Assembly: GCA_963842795.1 (NCBI GenBank)
Contig: CAWJHV010000002.1
Span: forward strand, 37,732 to 101,731
Direction: 5' to 3'
From: WHSW01 sp963842795
Lineage (GTDB): Bacteria; Actinomycetota; Thermoleophilia; Solirubrobacterales; 70-9
DNA length: 64,000 nt
Made by a program: the position numbers and the translations under genes. Below, one piece after another: positions 8,181-18,740 of this stretch. The notes beneath the pieces were generated by a model. That model did no database searches. It had not been told where the DNA came from and saw only the letters and a program-made list of their open reading frames with translations. Numbering within the stretch: position 1 is the stretch's first letter; each line of letters begins with the position of its first letter.

Positions 8181-8624
8181 ATGGCTTCGGCAACGGTAGA
8201 TAGGAGCGCCGAGCCGCAAGCTCAACTGCGCGCCTCGGTGCTGTGGGGCGTCCTCGTCGGCGCTCTGCAGGCCGGGACCCCGCTCGCCTTCTGGTGCTTG
8301 AACACCGCCACCGTCTATGCGTTGGGCCTCATCGCGATTGCCTCGGTCTACATCGGCTTTGCCGTCGCCGACGGCAGGTGGAAGGTGATCGCCGTAGAGA
8401 GCGGCGTGGCCTTCGCCTTCGTTGTCGTGGCTGCCGCGGCGATAACCGGCTCGGCGTGGCTGCTGGCGGCGGGCCTGCTCGGACACGGCCTCAAGGACCT
8501 TTGGCAGCACCGCACCCGGTTCGTCAGGGGCACGCGCTGGTGGCCGCCGTTCTGCATGGCCGTCGACTTCGTCGTGGCGGCGATTATCGTCGTCGAGATC
8601 GCCGCCGGAATGCACTTCCGCTAA
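8181..8624 (+). CDS. Small integral membrane protein, function unknown
   Basis: 147 residues from the ATG at 8181, which has GGAAG a few bases upstream. Four hydrophobic stretches are visible: SVLWGVLVGALQAGTPLAFW, TVYALGLIAIASVYIGFAVA, GVAFAFVVVAAAAITGSAWL and MAVDFVVAAIIVVEIAAGM. A loop with HGLKDLWQHRTRFVRGTRWWPPFC lies before the last helix. It starts 43 bases after the flavoprotein and may share its transcript. I do not recognise the family. Confidence 0.75.
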   Translation: MASATVDRSAEPQAQLRASVLWGVLVGALQAGTPLAFWCLNTATVYALGLIAIASVYIGFAVADGRWKVIAVESGVAFAFVVVAAAAITGSAWLLAAGLLGHGLKDLWQHRTRFVRGTRWWPPFCMAVDFVVAAIIVVEIAAGMHFR

Positions 8625-8687
8625 GCGGTTGCGGATGGATCAAGAGCCCGTTGCGAAGCCGTCTCGGCCCGCTTGCCAGGCGGTTGT

Positions 8688-9203
8688 TTAGGCCGCGGGC
8701 TCGCGGTGCGGCAGCTTCCAGCCCGGCCGCGGGTAGTGGCACGTGTAGCCGTTCGGGATGCGCTGGAGGTAATCCTGGTGCTCGGGCTCGGCGTCCCAGA
8801 ACGGGACGGCCTCGCTCACGTCGGTCACGACCTTCCCGGGCCACAGGCCTGAGGCTTCGACGTCAGCGATCGTGTCCTCGGCGACCTGGCGCTGCTCGTC
8901 GCTCGTATAGAAGATCTCGGAGCGGTAGGCGGAGCCGATGTCGTTGCCCTGTCGGTCCTTGGTCGTCGGGTCGTGGATCTGGAAGAAGAACTCGAGGATG
9001 TCCCTGTAGGAGATGCGCTCGGGGTCGAAGACGACCTCGACCGCCTCGGCGTGACCGGGATGGTTCCCGTAGGTCGGGTTGTCGTTCTCGCCACCCGTGT
9101 ATCCCGCCCGGGTGGAGATGACTCCGTCGCGGTGCCGCAGCAGTTCCTGGACGCCCCAGAAGCAGCCCCCTGCGAGGATCGCGGTCTCGTAGTTGTCGCT
9201 CAT
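8688..9203 (-). CDS. msrA: Peptide-methionine (S)-S-oxide reductase MsrA
   Basis: 171 residues, the usual length. MsrA reduces the S-form of methionine sulfoxide in proteins, using thioredoxin. The catalytic motif is GGCFWG at residues 12-17, followed by AGYTGGENDNPTYGNHPGHAEAVEVVFDP, the signature region of the family, and the C-terminal NGYTCHYPRPGW with a candidate resolving Cys. It stands alone between convergent and co-directional neighbours. It is part of an oxidative-stress-leaning stretch. Confidence 0.97.
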   Translation of the reverse strand: MSDNYETAILAGGCFWGVQELLRHRDGVISTRAGYTGGENDNPTYGNHPGHAEAVEVVFDPERISYRDILEFFFQIHDPTTKDRQGNDIGSAYRSEIFYTSDEQRQVAEDTIADVEASGLWPGKVVTDVSEAVPFWDAEPEHQDYLQRIPNGYTCHYPRPGWKLPHREPAA

Positions 9204-9313
9204 CGCGTTGTCCTTCCTTCGAAGTTCTGTTTGAGACTAGGGCCCCGGCGTCGGCGAGCTTTCAGATGCTCGCAGAACAGCCAACGGACCCGTGGGCTGT
9301 CCGCGGTCCGCGG

Positions 9314-10333
9314 TCAGGCGGGCGCCGGCGTCACCCGCGCCTCGTGATGCGCCCGGAAAGCGACCAGCGAGCCGCTCTCCTCGTCCCAGAGCTTCAAGCC
9401 GAGCGCGGCGATGCCGGTGCGCACGGTGACCACGGGCGTGCGGTCGAACATCGGCTGCTCCTCGTGGGCCGCGCGCAGCCTGTAGTTGGGGATCCGGGCG
9501 CTCAGGTGATGGACGTGGTGGTAGTTCGCGTTGCCGACCGCCCACGCGAGGGGTCGCGGGAGCGCGAGGTAGGAGCTGCCCTGCAGCGCCGCGAGCTCGA
9601 ACCGCCACTCGCCACCGGCCTCGTAGTACGTGTCCTCGTACTGGTGCTGGATGAAGAGCATCCAGGCCGCGATCGCCCCGCCGGCGACCAGCGTCGTTCC
9701 CTGGATGATCAGGTAAGTGCCCCAGCCCACCACGCCGGCCCAGCCGACCGCCCATGCCACCAGGGCCAAATTGGTGGCGACGACGCTGAGCAGGATCCGA
9801 CGCGACATGCCGCGCTGGGGGAAGCGGCGCTCGAACAGGAAGACGAGGCTCGGGCCGACGAGCAACAGCAGGATGGGGTTGCGGTAGGCGCGGTACCCCA
9901 GCCGCCGCAGGAGCGACGCGCGCTCGTACTCGGCGACGGTCATCGTGTAGATCTCACCGGCCCCGCGGTGGTCGAGGTTGCCCGCGTGGGCGTGGTGAAG
10001 GCTGTGCTGGCGCTGCCACCACCGATACGGCGTGAAGAGCAGGTAGCCGAGCGCGTGGCCCCAGCCGGCGTTGGCCGCCCTCGACTCGAACAGCGAGTTG
10101 TGGGTGAGGTCGTGAAACAGCGAGTACATGCGGATCAGGAACACGGTCGCCACCAAACCAAGAGCCACCGCGGCGAGCGGGCCGGGCCGGACGACGACCG
10201 CCAGCACCCACACGCCCAGGTACGGCAGGACTGCGCTCGCGAGCTGCGCGAGGCTGCGCGTGCGATCGACGGCGAGGTAGGGGGCCAGGTTCTGCTTCCA
10301 GGCCCGGCGATTCGGGATCTCAGCGGCGTCCAC
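9314..10333 (-). CDS. Membrane fatty acid desaturase
   Basis: 339 residues with the three His boxes of membrane di-iron desaturases in order: HDLTH, HSLHHAH and HHVHH (the last in ANYHHVHHLSARIPNYRLR). Hydrophobic segments lie before the first box and between the second and third (about residues 160-215). It probably introduces a double bond into acyl chains of membrane lipids. The start is a GTG (VDAAEIPNRR). The regiospecificity cannot be deduced. Confidence 0.93.
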   Translation of the reverse strand: MDAAEIPNRRAWKQNLAPYLAVDRTRSLAQLASAVLPYLGVWVLAVVVRPGPLAAVALGLVATVFLIRMYSLFHDLTHNSLFESRAANAGWGHALGYLLFTPYRWWQRQHSLHHAHAGNLDHRGAGEIYTMTVAEYERASLLRRLGYRAYRNPILLLLVGPSLVFLFERRFPQRGMSRRILLSVVATNLALVAWAVGWAGVVGWGTYLIIQGTTLVAGGAIAAWMLFIQHQYEDTYYEAGGEWRFELAALQGSSYLALPRPLAWAVGNANYHHVHHLSARIPNYRLRAAHEEQPMFDRTPVVTVRTGIAALGLKLWDEESGSLVAFRAHHEARVTPAPA

Positions 10334-10417
10334 TTCGGCCTCCGTCCGTGGGGGTTTCTGAGACTCCGTACGCCGCCGCGGGCGAGTCGGATCAGCGTGC
10401 GGGTACCGGGGCCGGGA

Positions 10418-11047
10418 CTACTGCTCGTAGTCCTCGACGGTGTCCGCGTCGCGCACCGATGCCGCGTCGGGGTCGAGTCCGAACTCCTCGCGTGCCTCGC
10501 GCTGGCGAAGCAGATCCCAGCACCGGTCGAGCTCGACCTTCAGCTCTGACAGCCGAGCGTGCCGTTGGTCGTCGGGACCCTGGGCCTCGCCGGCCTCGAG
10601 CAGCTCTCGCTCCTCGGCGACCATGGCCTCGATCCGACTACGTAGGTCGGCGTCGTTCACGCGAGCGACCATACCGCGTCGCAGATGGCGGCTCACGTCG
10701 CCGACGAGATCGGTTCGCACGTGCCGGTCCACGAAGCGCCACCGCCCGTCGCGGCGCTCGAAGCGGTCGTGGTAGCGACCGCTGACGATCGGTTGCAGAT
10801 CCAGTCCGGGCAACGCCTGCAGAGCGGTGAAGTACGAACGCGAGACCGCCGTGCCTGCCTCTTCGTCGACCTCGATCGCGATGTTGGTGGTGACGTGCTT
10901 GGTCCGCGGCGTACCGTCGTCGTAGACGATCAGGTTGTCCCGGAGCACCTTCTCGATCGCCTCTCGACCGCTTACCGACCCTGCCGCCCCCGTGAATGTG
11001 GCGTCGGCGAGCAGGGCGCCAACCCCTCGAAAATCGCCGTCGTCCAC
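10418..11047 (-). CDS. SnoaL-like domain fused to DUF2630, start uncertain
   Basis: 209 residues from GTG 11047. Residues 1-125 are a SnoaL/NTF2-like domain (RYHDRFERRDGRWRFVDRHVR is typical). From about 130 the sequence becomes a DUF2630 domain: VNDADLRSRIEAMVAEERELL, then ELKVELDRCWDLLRQREAREEFGLDPDAASVRDADTVEDYEQ. The two are normally separate proteins, so this is a fusion. The frame continues upstream as IENLIATYAELV, which looks like the missing first SnoaL helix, yet no ATG, GTG or TTG occurs in frame before the DoxX gene. The true start is therefore unusual or lost by a frameshift. It is third in a MarR-DoxX-SnoaL run. Confidence 0.8.
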   Translation of the reverse strand: MDDGDFRGVGALLADATFTGAAGSVSGREAIEKVLRDNLIVYDDGTPRTKHVTTNIAIEVDEEAGTAVSRSYFTALQALPGLDLQPIVSGRYHDRFERRDGRWRFVDRHVRTDLVGDVSRHLRRGMVARVNDADLRSRIEAMVAEERELLEAGEAQGPDDQRHARLSELKVELDRCWDLLRQREAREEFGLDPDAASVRDADTVEDYEQ

Positions 11048-11216
11048 GAGCTCGGCGTAGGTTGCGATCAGGTTCTCGATCGCTCGGCTGCTCGACGGTG
11101 GATCGGCCGGATGCGGCTGGACGCTGATGTCGACAGTCTCCCGCTCCCGCGTGGTCGTCGACCAGCCCCCCGGTGCAGGCGAGCCGCCTGCACCGGGTTG
11201 ACCCTGCCTGCGCCGG

Positions 11217-11723
11217 CTAGGCTGCCGCGCCGCTGCCGACCCGATGGTCGGCGCCGGGCCTCGCCCGCTCGGCGAGTCCGCGATCGGTCGGATCGACCGA
11301 CTGGGTTGCGGCGAGCCTGAACAGCGTGAGCGCGCCGAGCAAGAGGCCGACGTCGCGCAGCGCGATGTCGCCGTAGCCGCCGACGAGCACGAGGCTGAGA
11401 ATGATGCCGCCGAGCCATGCGGCGACGAGCAGGCCGCCGAACCGGGGCATGATCAGGACGACGAACCCGGCGAGGATCTCGACGACGCCGACGCCGTACA
11501 TCGCGTCCTGGGCGCTGCCGGGAAGGATGTCGTTGAACTCGGTGGCCAGGTACGCGGGCCAGTTGTCATTCAGGACCTCGGCGAACTTGTCGAGGCCCAT
11601 CAGTACCGGTAGCACGAAGAAACCGATCCGCAGCAGGGTGAATGCCTGGGCTACGGGGTCCTCGCGCAGACGCGTCATCGATGGGAACGGGATGGGTCGC
11701 AGCGCGGCTGCAATAGCGTTCAT
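11217..11723 (-). CDS. DoxX-like membrane protein
   Basis: 168 residues with four hydrophobic segments typical of DoxX/DUF4267-like proteins: LLRIGFFVLPVLMGLDKF, YGVGVVEILAGFVVLIMP, LLVAAWLGGIILSLVLVGGY and LLLGALTLFRLAAT. The ATG at 11723 has a strong AAAGGAG site and follows the MarR gene by 53 bases. Members are linked to redox or lipid stress at the membrane, but the activity is undefined. Confidence 0.88.
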   Translation of the reverse strand: MNAIAAALRPIPFPSMTRLREDPVAQAFTLLRIGFFVLPVLMGLDKFAEVLNDNWPAYLATEFNDILPGSAQDAMYGVGVVEILAGFVVLIMPRFGGLLVAAWLGGIILSLVLVGGYGDIALRDVGLLLGALTLFRLAATQSVDPTDRGLAERARPGADHRVGSGAAA

Positions 11724-11776
11724 CTGGTTGCTCCTTTCGGGGGTCGGTGCGGTTAGCGACCCCGCGGAGCCGGTTC

Positions 11777-12259
11777 TTACGCGGGATGGTTCTCCTTGGC
11801 GGTCCACAACGATTGCGGCGGCGCTGAGTCGAGCGCGCGCTGAAGCAGCCCGAGCAGTTGGCGACGCTCGGCACCGCTCAGCCCGCGCAACACGTCGTCT
11901 TCGACCTGCATCGCCAACCCGCGGGCTTGCTCCAGGACCCGCCGGCCCTTGGGCGTGATTGCCACCTCTCGGGCCCGGCGATCCGTCGCACGGGGCCGGC
12001 GCTTGGCCAGTCCTGCGGTCTCGAGCTGGTCGATCAACGAGACCATCGTGCTGGGATCGATGCCCATCGCGGCGCCGATCTCCTGCTGAATCGCTCCCTC
12101 GTGAGCCCCGAGGACGTTGAGGAGCGCGAAGAGCGCCGTCGTCAGGCCAAGCGAATCGAGCGCCTCCGCCGAGCGCGTATGCGACACCCGCCACAGCCGG
12201 AAGAAGAGCTGGCCGGCGAACTCAGCGCCCGCCGTGTCGGCGGATGGGTTCAATGCCAT
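11777..12259 (-). CDS. MarR-family transcriptional regulator
   Basis: 160 residues. The winged helix is visible as GAIQQEIGAAMGIDPSTMVSLIDQLETAGLAKRRPRATDRRAREVAITPKGRRVL, the standard MarR recognition helix plus wing. The ATG at 12259 has AAGGA eight bases upstream; a TTG at 12277 is the alternative. It heads the DoxX-SnoaL operon and faces the PPOX gene. An inverted repeat (12298-12312) in the shared promoter is its likely operator. Confidence 0.93.
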   Translation of the reverse strand: MALNPSADTAGAEFAGQLFFRLWRVSHTRSAEALDSLGLTTALFALLNVLGAHEGAIQQEIGAAMGIDPSTMVSLIDQLETAGLAKRRPRATDRRAREVAITPKGRRVLEQARGLAMQVEDDVLRGLSGAERRQLLGLLQRALDSAPPQSLWTAKENHPA

Positions 12260-12297
12260 TTCGAGATCCTTGCACAATTAGTCCGCTCCTGTCAATT

Positions 12298-12312
12298 ATT
12301 TGTGCTACAAAT
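12298..12312. promoter_or_regulatory. Candidate MarR operator palindrome
   Basis: ATTTGT-GCT-ACAAAT, a perfect 6+6 inverted repeat within the most AT-rich 60 bases of the region. It lies 39 bases from the MarR start and 33 bases before the leader ORF on the other strand. MarR dimers typically bind such sites. TTGACA (minus strand, 12290-12295) and TATAAT-like sequences overlap the palindrome, so binding would block transcription both ways. Confidence 0.6.
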
Positions 12313-12344
12313 TATATACCCGACCTACGACCTCAGGAGCGACC

Positions 12345-12389
12345 ATGAAGGGCTCTTCCACCCAGGGAACCAGGACCGTGCTGCGATGA
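12345..12389 (+). CDS. 14-codon leader ORF overlapping the PPOX start
   Basis: ATG at 12345 with a strong CAGGAG site six bases upstream; it encodes MKGSSTQGTRTVLR and stops at a TGA that overlaps the ATG of the next gene (ATGA). The next gene has only a weak site of its own, so translation could be coupled through this leader. Expression is inferred only from the site and the overlap. Confidence 0.35.
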   Translation: MKGSSTQGTRTVLR

Positions 12390-12844
12390 GCGCCGACCCC
12401 CGCTCCCGCGCCGAGCGACGTCGCGACACCGAGCACCGGCTCGCCCACGACATCGATGCCTGGGTCGCAAGTGCGTCGGCCGACGGTGCGCCCTATCTGG
12501 TGCCGCTGTCCTTCGACTGGGACGGCGAGGCGCTGCTGGTGGCCACGCCGGCGGACAGCCCGACCGGCAGGAACCTCGCCGCGACCCGAAGCGTCCGCGT
12601 GGCGCTGGGGCACACCCGCGACGTGTCAATGGTCGACGGCGAGGTCGAGGTCCTCGAGATCGAGGCGCTGCCACAGGAGCGAGGCGACCGGTTCGCCGCG
12701 CGCGCCGGCTTCGACCCGCGAGCGCTGTCCACGCCGTACCGCTGGTTCCGAATCTCCCCGCGCCGCATCCAGGCATGGCGCGAGGTGAACGAGCTGCCCG
12801 ACCGCGAGCTGATGCGCGACGGCCACTGGTTGGTCGACGCCTGA
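12386..12844 (+). CDS. PPOX-class (pyridoxamine 5'-phosphate oxidase-like) flavin/F420-binding protein
   Basis: 152 residues of the split-barrel fold: AHDIDAWVASASADGAPYLVPLSFDWDGEALLVATPADSPTGRN, followed by a C-terminal TPYRWFRISPRRIQAWREVNE that is typical of the actinobacterial PPOX group. Such proteins use FMN or F420 to reduce or oxidise small molecules. It is divergent from the MarR gene and just ahead of the UvrA-like gene (13 bases), so it likely belongs to a drug or xenobiotic response unit. Confidence 0.85.
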   Translation: MSADPRSRAERRRDTEHRLAHDIDAWVASASADGAPYLVPLSFDWDGEALLVATPADSPTGRNLAATRSVRVALGHTRDVSMVDGEVEVLEIEALPQERGDRFAARAGFDPRALSTPYRWFRISPRRIQAWREVNELPDRELMRDGHWLVDA

Positions 12845-12857
12845 CAATGGAGACACG

Positions 12858-15248
<2,391 letters not shown>

Positions 15249-15313
15249 CCCAGGCTCTCGCCGACAGGGGAGCCGCGGCGACGAGAGCGACCCGGCGCTA
15301 GAACTCCCCCGGT

Positions 15314-16900
15314 ATGGACGACCTCGAGGTCTTCATCACGGCGCTCTTCATCTCGGTCGCCGGCCTCAACGTGATCGCGCGCTGGCTCGACGTCCCGTAC
15401 CCGATCGTGCTCGTGCTCGGCGGCGTCCTGCTCGGCGCGGCCCCGGGGATCCCCGAGATCGAGCTCGACCCCGACCTCGTCCTGCTCATCTTCCTGCCGC
15501 CGCTGCTCTACTCGGCCGCCTTCTTCGCCGACCTACAGGCCCTGCGCGCCGATGCCCGGGCGATCTCCACGCTGGCGATCGGGCTCGTCCTGGCGACCAC
15601 CGTGGTCGTCGCGGTGATCGGCCACGAGCTCATCGACCTGCCGTGGCCCGTGGCGTTCGCGCTCGGCGCGATCGTCTCGCCGACCGATCCGATCGCCGCC
15701 AGCGCGATCATGCGCCGGGTCGGCGCCCCGCGCCGGATCGTCAACGTGATCGAAGGCGAAAGCCTCGTCAACGACGCCACCGCCCTGGTCGTCTACAGAG
15801 TCGCGGTCAGCGCCGCGGTTGGCGCCAGCGTCTCGCTCGCCGAGGCGAGCCTCGACCTCGTAACCGCAGCGGCCGGCGGGGTCGCGATCGGAATCGCGGT
15901 CGGCTACGTGATCGCCGCGATCCGCAGACGGCTCGACGATCCGACGACCGAGATCACGATCTCTTTGTTCACGGGGTATGCCGCCTTCGTCGGCGCCGAC
16001 GCGATCGGCGCCTCGGGTGTGCTCGCGGCCGTGACCACGGGCCTCTATCTCGGCTGGCGGGCCCCGCAGCTGATCACGCCCGAGACCCGCCTCCAGACCT
16101 ACGCGGTATGGGAGGTGCTCACCTTCCTGATCAACGCCACCCTGTTCATCCTCATCGGCCTCCAACTGCCGGTGATCCTCGACGGGCTGCGCTCGCTCCC
16201 CGCGGGCGAAGTGGCGGGCTACACCGCAGCGGTCTGCGCCACGGTGATCGGCGTGCGATTCGTCTGGATGTTCACCACGCCGTACGTGATCCGCGCCCTC
16301 GACCGGCGCCCGGCCCAGGTGGCGCGTCGCGGCGACTGGCGTTCGCGCGTCGTGGGGAGTTGGAGCGGGATGCGCGGCGCCGTTTCGCTCGCCGCCGCCC
16401 TCGCGCTGCCGCTCGAGACCGACGCCGGCGCGCCGCTTCCCGGTCGCGACCTGATCCTGTTCATCACGTTTGCCTTGATCCTGGTCACGGTCGTGGGCCA
16501 GGGCCTGACGCTGCCGGCGCTGATCCGCCGGCTCGGCGTCCACGAGGAGGACGGACTCGAAGAGTCGGAGGAGACCCGTGCACGGCTGGCGGCGAGCAAG
16601 GCGGCCCTGACGCGTCTCGACGAGGTCGCGGCCGAGGAATGGACCCGCGAGGAGACCGTCGAGCGGGTGCGGGCCCTCTACCGGTACCGCAAGCGCCGCT
16701 TCGCGACCCGCGCCGGGATGATCGACGACGAGGACGGGATCGAGGACCGCTCGCTCGCCTATCAGCGGCTCATGCACGTGCTGTTCGACGCCCAGCGCGA
16801 GGCGCTCGTCGCCCTGCGCAACGAAGGCTCTGTCTCGACCGAGGTGCTGCGCAGGATCGAGCACGAGCTGGATCTCGAGGAATCGCGCCTCGAGGTCTAG
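15314..16900 (+). CDS. Na+/H+ antiporter (CPA1, NhaP-like)
   Basis: 528 residues: about twelve hydrophobic segments up to residue 395, then a charged cytoplasmic tail. The ion-binding region reads GAIVSPTDPIAASAIM followed by EGESLVNDATALVVYR, the conserved ND motif of CPA1 antiporters. It exchanges Na+ or K+ for protons at the cytoplasmic membrane. The tail (about 400-528) is acidic and helical and may regulate. It converges on the secreted hydrolase with a single base between the two stops. Confidence 0.95.
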   Translation: MDDLEVFITALFISVAGLNVIARWLDVPYPIVLVLGGVLLGAAPGIPEIELDPDLVLLIFLPPLLYSAAFFADLQALRADARAISTLAIGLVLATTVVVAVIGHELIDLPWPVAFALGAIVSPTDPIAASAIMRRVGAPRRIVNVIEGESLVNDATALVVYRVAVSAAVGASVSLAEASLDLVTAAAGGVAIGIAVGYVIAAIRRRLDDPTTEITISLFTGYAAFVGADAIGASGVLAAVTTGLYLGWRAPQLITPETRLQTYAVWEVLTFLINATLFILIGLQLPVILDGLRSLPAGEVAGYTAAVCATVIGVRFVWMFTTPYVIRALDRRPAQVARRGDWRSRVVGSWSGMRGAVSLAAALALPLETDAGAPLPGRDLILFITFALILVTVVGQGLTLPALIRRLGVHEEDGLEESEETRARLAASKAALTRLDEVAAEEWTREETVERVRALYRYRKRRFATRAGMIDDEDGIEDRSLAYQRLMHVLFDAQREALVALRNEGSVSTEVLRRIEHELDLEESRLEV

Positions 16901-16901
16901 C

Positions 16902-18302
16902 TCAGCGCCGCGGGCCGGCGGTGACCTCGCGCAGGAACGGCACCACGGTCTTGGCGAAGCGGTTGTGGCGCGGGACGTCGAGCAGCGGGTCGAGGTGCCC
17001 CATGGCCGGGTCGGAGACGATCGTCGCCTCCGGGATGTCCGAGGAGTGGAAGAACCTGCGGGTCCCCTTGGCGCCCTGGCCCTTCGAGAGCCCGGTCTCG
17101 AAGAAGTAGAGCGGGATGTCGATCTCGTGCAGATGCCACGGACGAAGCCCGAGATAGTCGGTCACCGGGGTTCGCCGGACGTACTGCATGGCCCTGATCA
17201 GGTCGATGCTAAGGCGCTCGGGGAAGTACCACTCGATCCCGTTGCCGGGCTCCTGGGTGAAGCCCGCGCACGCCCGCTGCACGCTCGAGTAGCTGCTGTC
17301 GATCCAGGGCCGCGGATCGCCGGTGTCGGCGATCCGCCCGGCCCGGACCTTGGTGAAGTAGGCGGCGTTCTCGAGCAGATAGCCGACGAAGGCCTCGTTG
17401 GTGACCGCGACGGGCGGCAGGAGGCCGGGCGGGATCAGCCCGCCCGGGGCGAGCTGAGCAAGCTGCTGCAGGGTCGAGGCATCGTCGGGCGCGTCCTCGG
17501 CGTATTGACACGCGACCTCGGTGGCCACGCCCAGGATCCAGGTCGGCAGGCCGCCACCGAGGAAGTCGTTCTCGAACGGCGACTGGCCGGCGAGCGCGGC
17601 GAGCCTCGCCTTCGCCTCGGCGACCGTCTTCAGCGGGTGGGCGTACTCGGTGCCGCGAAACGCGTCATTGAAGCCGCCGAACAGCGTGCCGTCGATCTGC
17701 ACCATGCCGGCGAGATCGCGATACCCGGCGCGACCGTGGAAGTCCCAGGCCGCATACGCCGGAACCGTCAGGCCACCGAACGAGTGCCCCCCGAGGATCA
17801 CCTTCCGGCGTCCGTGACCGCGGGCCTTGCGCACCACCCGGCGCAGGTCCTTGAAGGCGATCGAGGCGCCCCACTTGCGGACGAAGGGCGCGGCGGAATC
17901 GGGCACGGGCTCGAACGAGGCGCCATCGACCGGGCCGAGGCCGGAGTAGTACCCGAGCGCCGCGTCGGGATCGTTGAGCTCGAAGCCGAAGACGTCCTCG
18001 AACGCGTTCGGACGCCGGTCGAGCGCCCAGACGGCGAGCCCGCGGACCTTGCGGGTCAGATACGGGGCGATCTCCCGGTAGTTGGCCTGGCCCGAGGGGG
18101 AGCCGGGAACCAGGACCAGGACGCTGCTCGGCCGGCGCGGGCCGTACTTGCGCACCCAGACGCGGTCGTAGGTCGCCGGGCCCGGCCCGGCAGCTCCCTC
18201 GATCGCGACGCGCGGCGCCTCGGCGGCCCCGGCCGCCGGGACCATTGAGAGGGCGACCACGGCCGCCAGAAAACCGACGGCTTTCCACCCACGAACGGAC
18301 AC
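16902..18302 (-). CDS. Exported alpha/beta hydrolase
   Basis: 466 residues. The signal peptide is MSVRGWKAVGFLAAVVALSM with likely cleavage after AAGAAEA. An alpha/beta-hydrolase core follows: VLVLVPGSPSGQANYREIAP (oxyanion region), then the nucleophile elbow GGHSFGG, and a late DPAMGHLDPLLD that supplies a His. The enzyme is probably an esterase or lipase acting outside the cell. It is last in a run with the DUF2294 gene, 18 bases upstream. Confidence 0.88.
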   Translation of the reverse strand: MSVRGWKAVGFLAAVVALSMVPAAGAAEAPRVAIEGAAGPGPATYDRVWVRKYGPRRPSSVLVLVPGSPSGQANYREIAPYLTRKVRGLAVWALDRRPNAFEDVFGFELNDPDAALGYYSGLGPVDGASFEPVPDSAAPFVRKWGASIAFKDLRRVVRKARGHGRRKVILGGHSFGGLTVPAYAAWDFHGRAGYRDLAGMVQIDGTLFGGFNDAFRGTEYAHPLKTVAEAKARLAALAGQSPFENDFLGGGLPTWILGVATEVACQYAEDAPDDASTLQQLAQLAPGGLIPPGLLPPVAVTNEAFVGYLLENAAYFTKVRAGRIADTGDPRPWIDSSYSSVQRACAGFTQEPGNGIEWYFPERLSIDLIRAMQYVRRTPVTDYLGLRPWHLHEIDIPLYFFETGLSKGQGAKGTRRFFHSSDIPEATIVSDPAMGHLDPLLDVPRHNRFAKTVVPFLREVTAGPRR

Positions 18303-18320
18303 TCGCCGACCCTTGTTCGT

Positions 18321-18740
18321 TCAGGCCCGCGGTGGGGGCAACGAGCCGCTGTCGGATCGCCGATCGGCGCGGGCCGCTCCCCTGCCGAACGATGGCTCCA
18401 GGGTGAAGATCTCGGTGGCGACATCCGTGTCCCGGTCGTGGCTGCTCGCAAACGAGGCGACGCGCTGGCGGGTCAGCCTCACGACCGCCGCGACGGCTTC
18501 CCGCTTGTAGGCCGCCGGGGTGAGCTCGCCGGCGGCGCGGGCGGTAGCGCGGGTCTGCGGAGCGAGCATGCGCTGGTTGAAGGCATCGACGCCATCCACC
18601 AGCACGCAGGTGACGACGTTGCCCCGGACCTCGGTCCGGGCGTCCGTCGGCGCCGCGCCGGCGTAGCGCGTCCACAGAGAGGTGAGCGATCTGGTCACGT
18701 CCCCAGACAGCGTCGGGGGCCCGGTCATGGCTGAGGTCAC
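18321..18740 (-). CDS. DUF2294 domain protein
   Basis: 139 residues from a GTG that overlaps the previous stop (GTGA). The DUF2294 pattern is visible: a SLTSLWTRYAGAAPTDARTEVRGNVVTCVLVDGVDAFNQRM start, the EAVAAVVRLTRQRVASFASSHDRDTDVATEIFTLEP end, and a short low-complexity tail. The biochemical role of this family is not established. It sits between a helical-repeat protein and an exported hydrolase, all on one transcript. Confidence 0.85.
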   Translation of the reverse strand: MTSAMTGPPTLSGDVTRSLTSLWTRYAGAAPTDARTEVRGNVVTCVLVDGVDAFNQRMLAPQTRATARAAGELTPAAYKREAVAAVVRLTRQRVASFASSHDRDTDVATEIFTLEPSFGRGAARADRRSDSGSLPPPRA

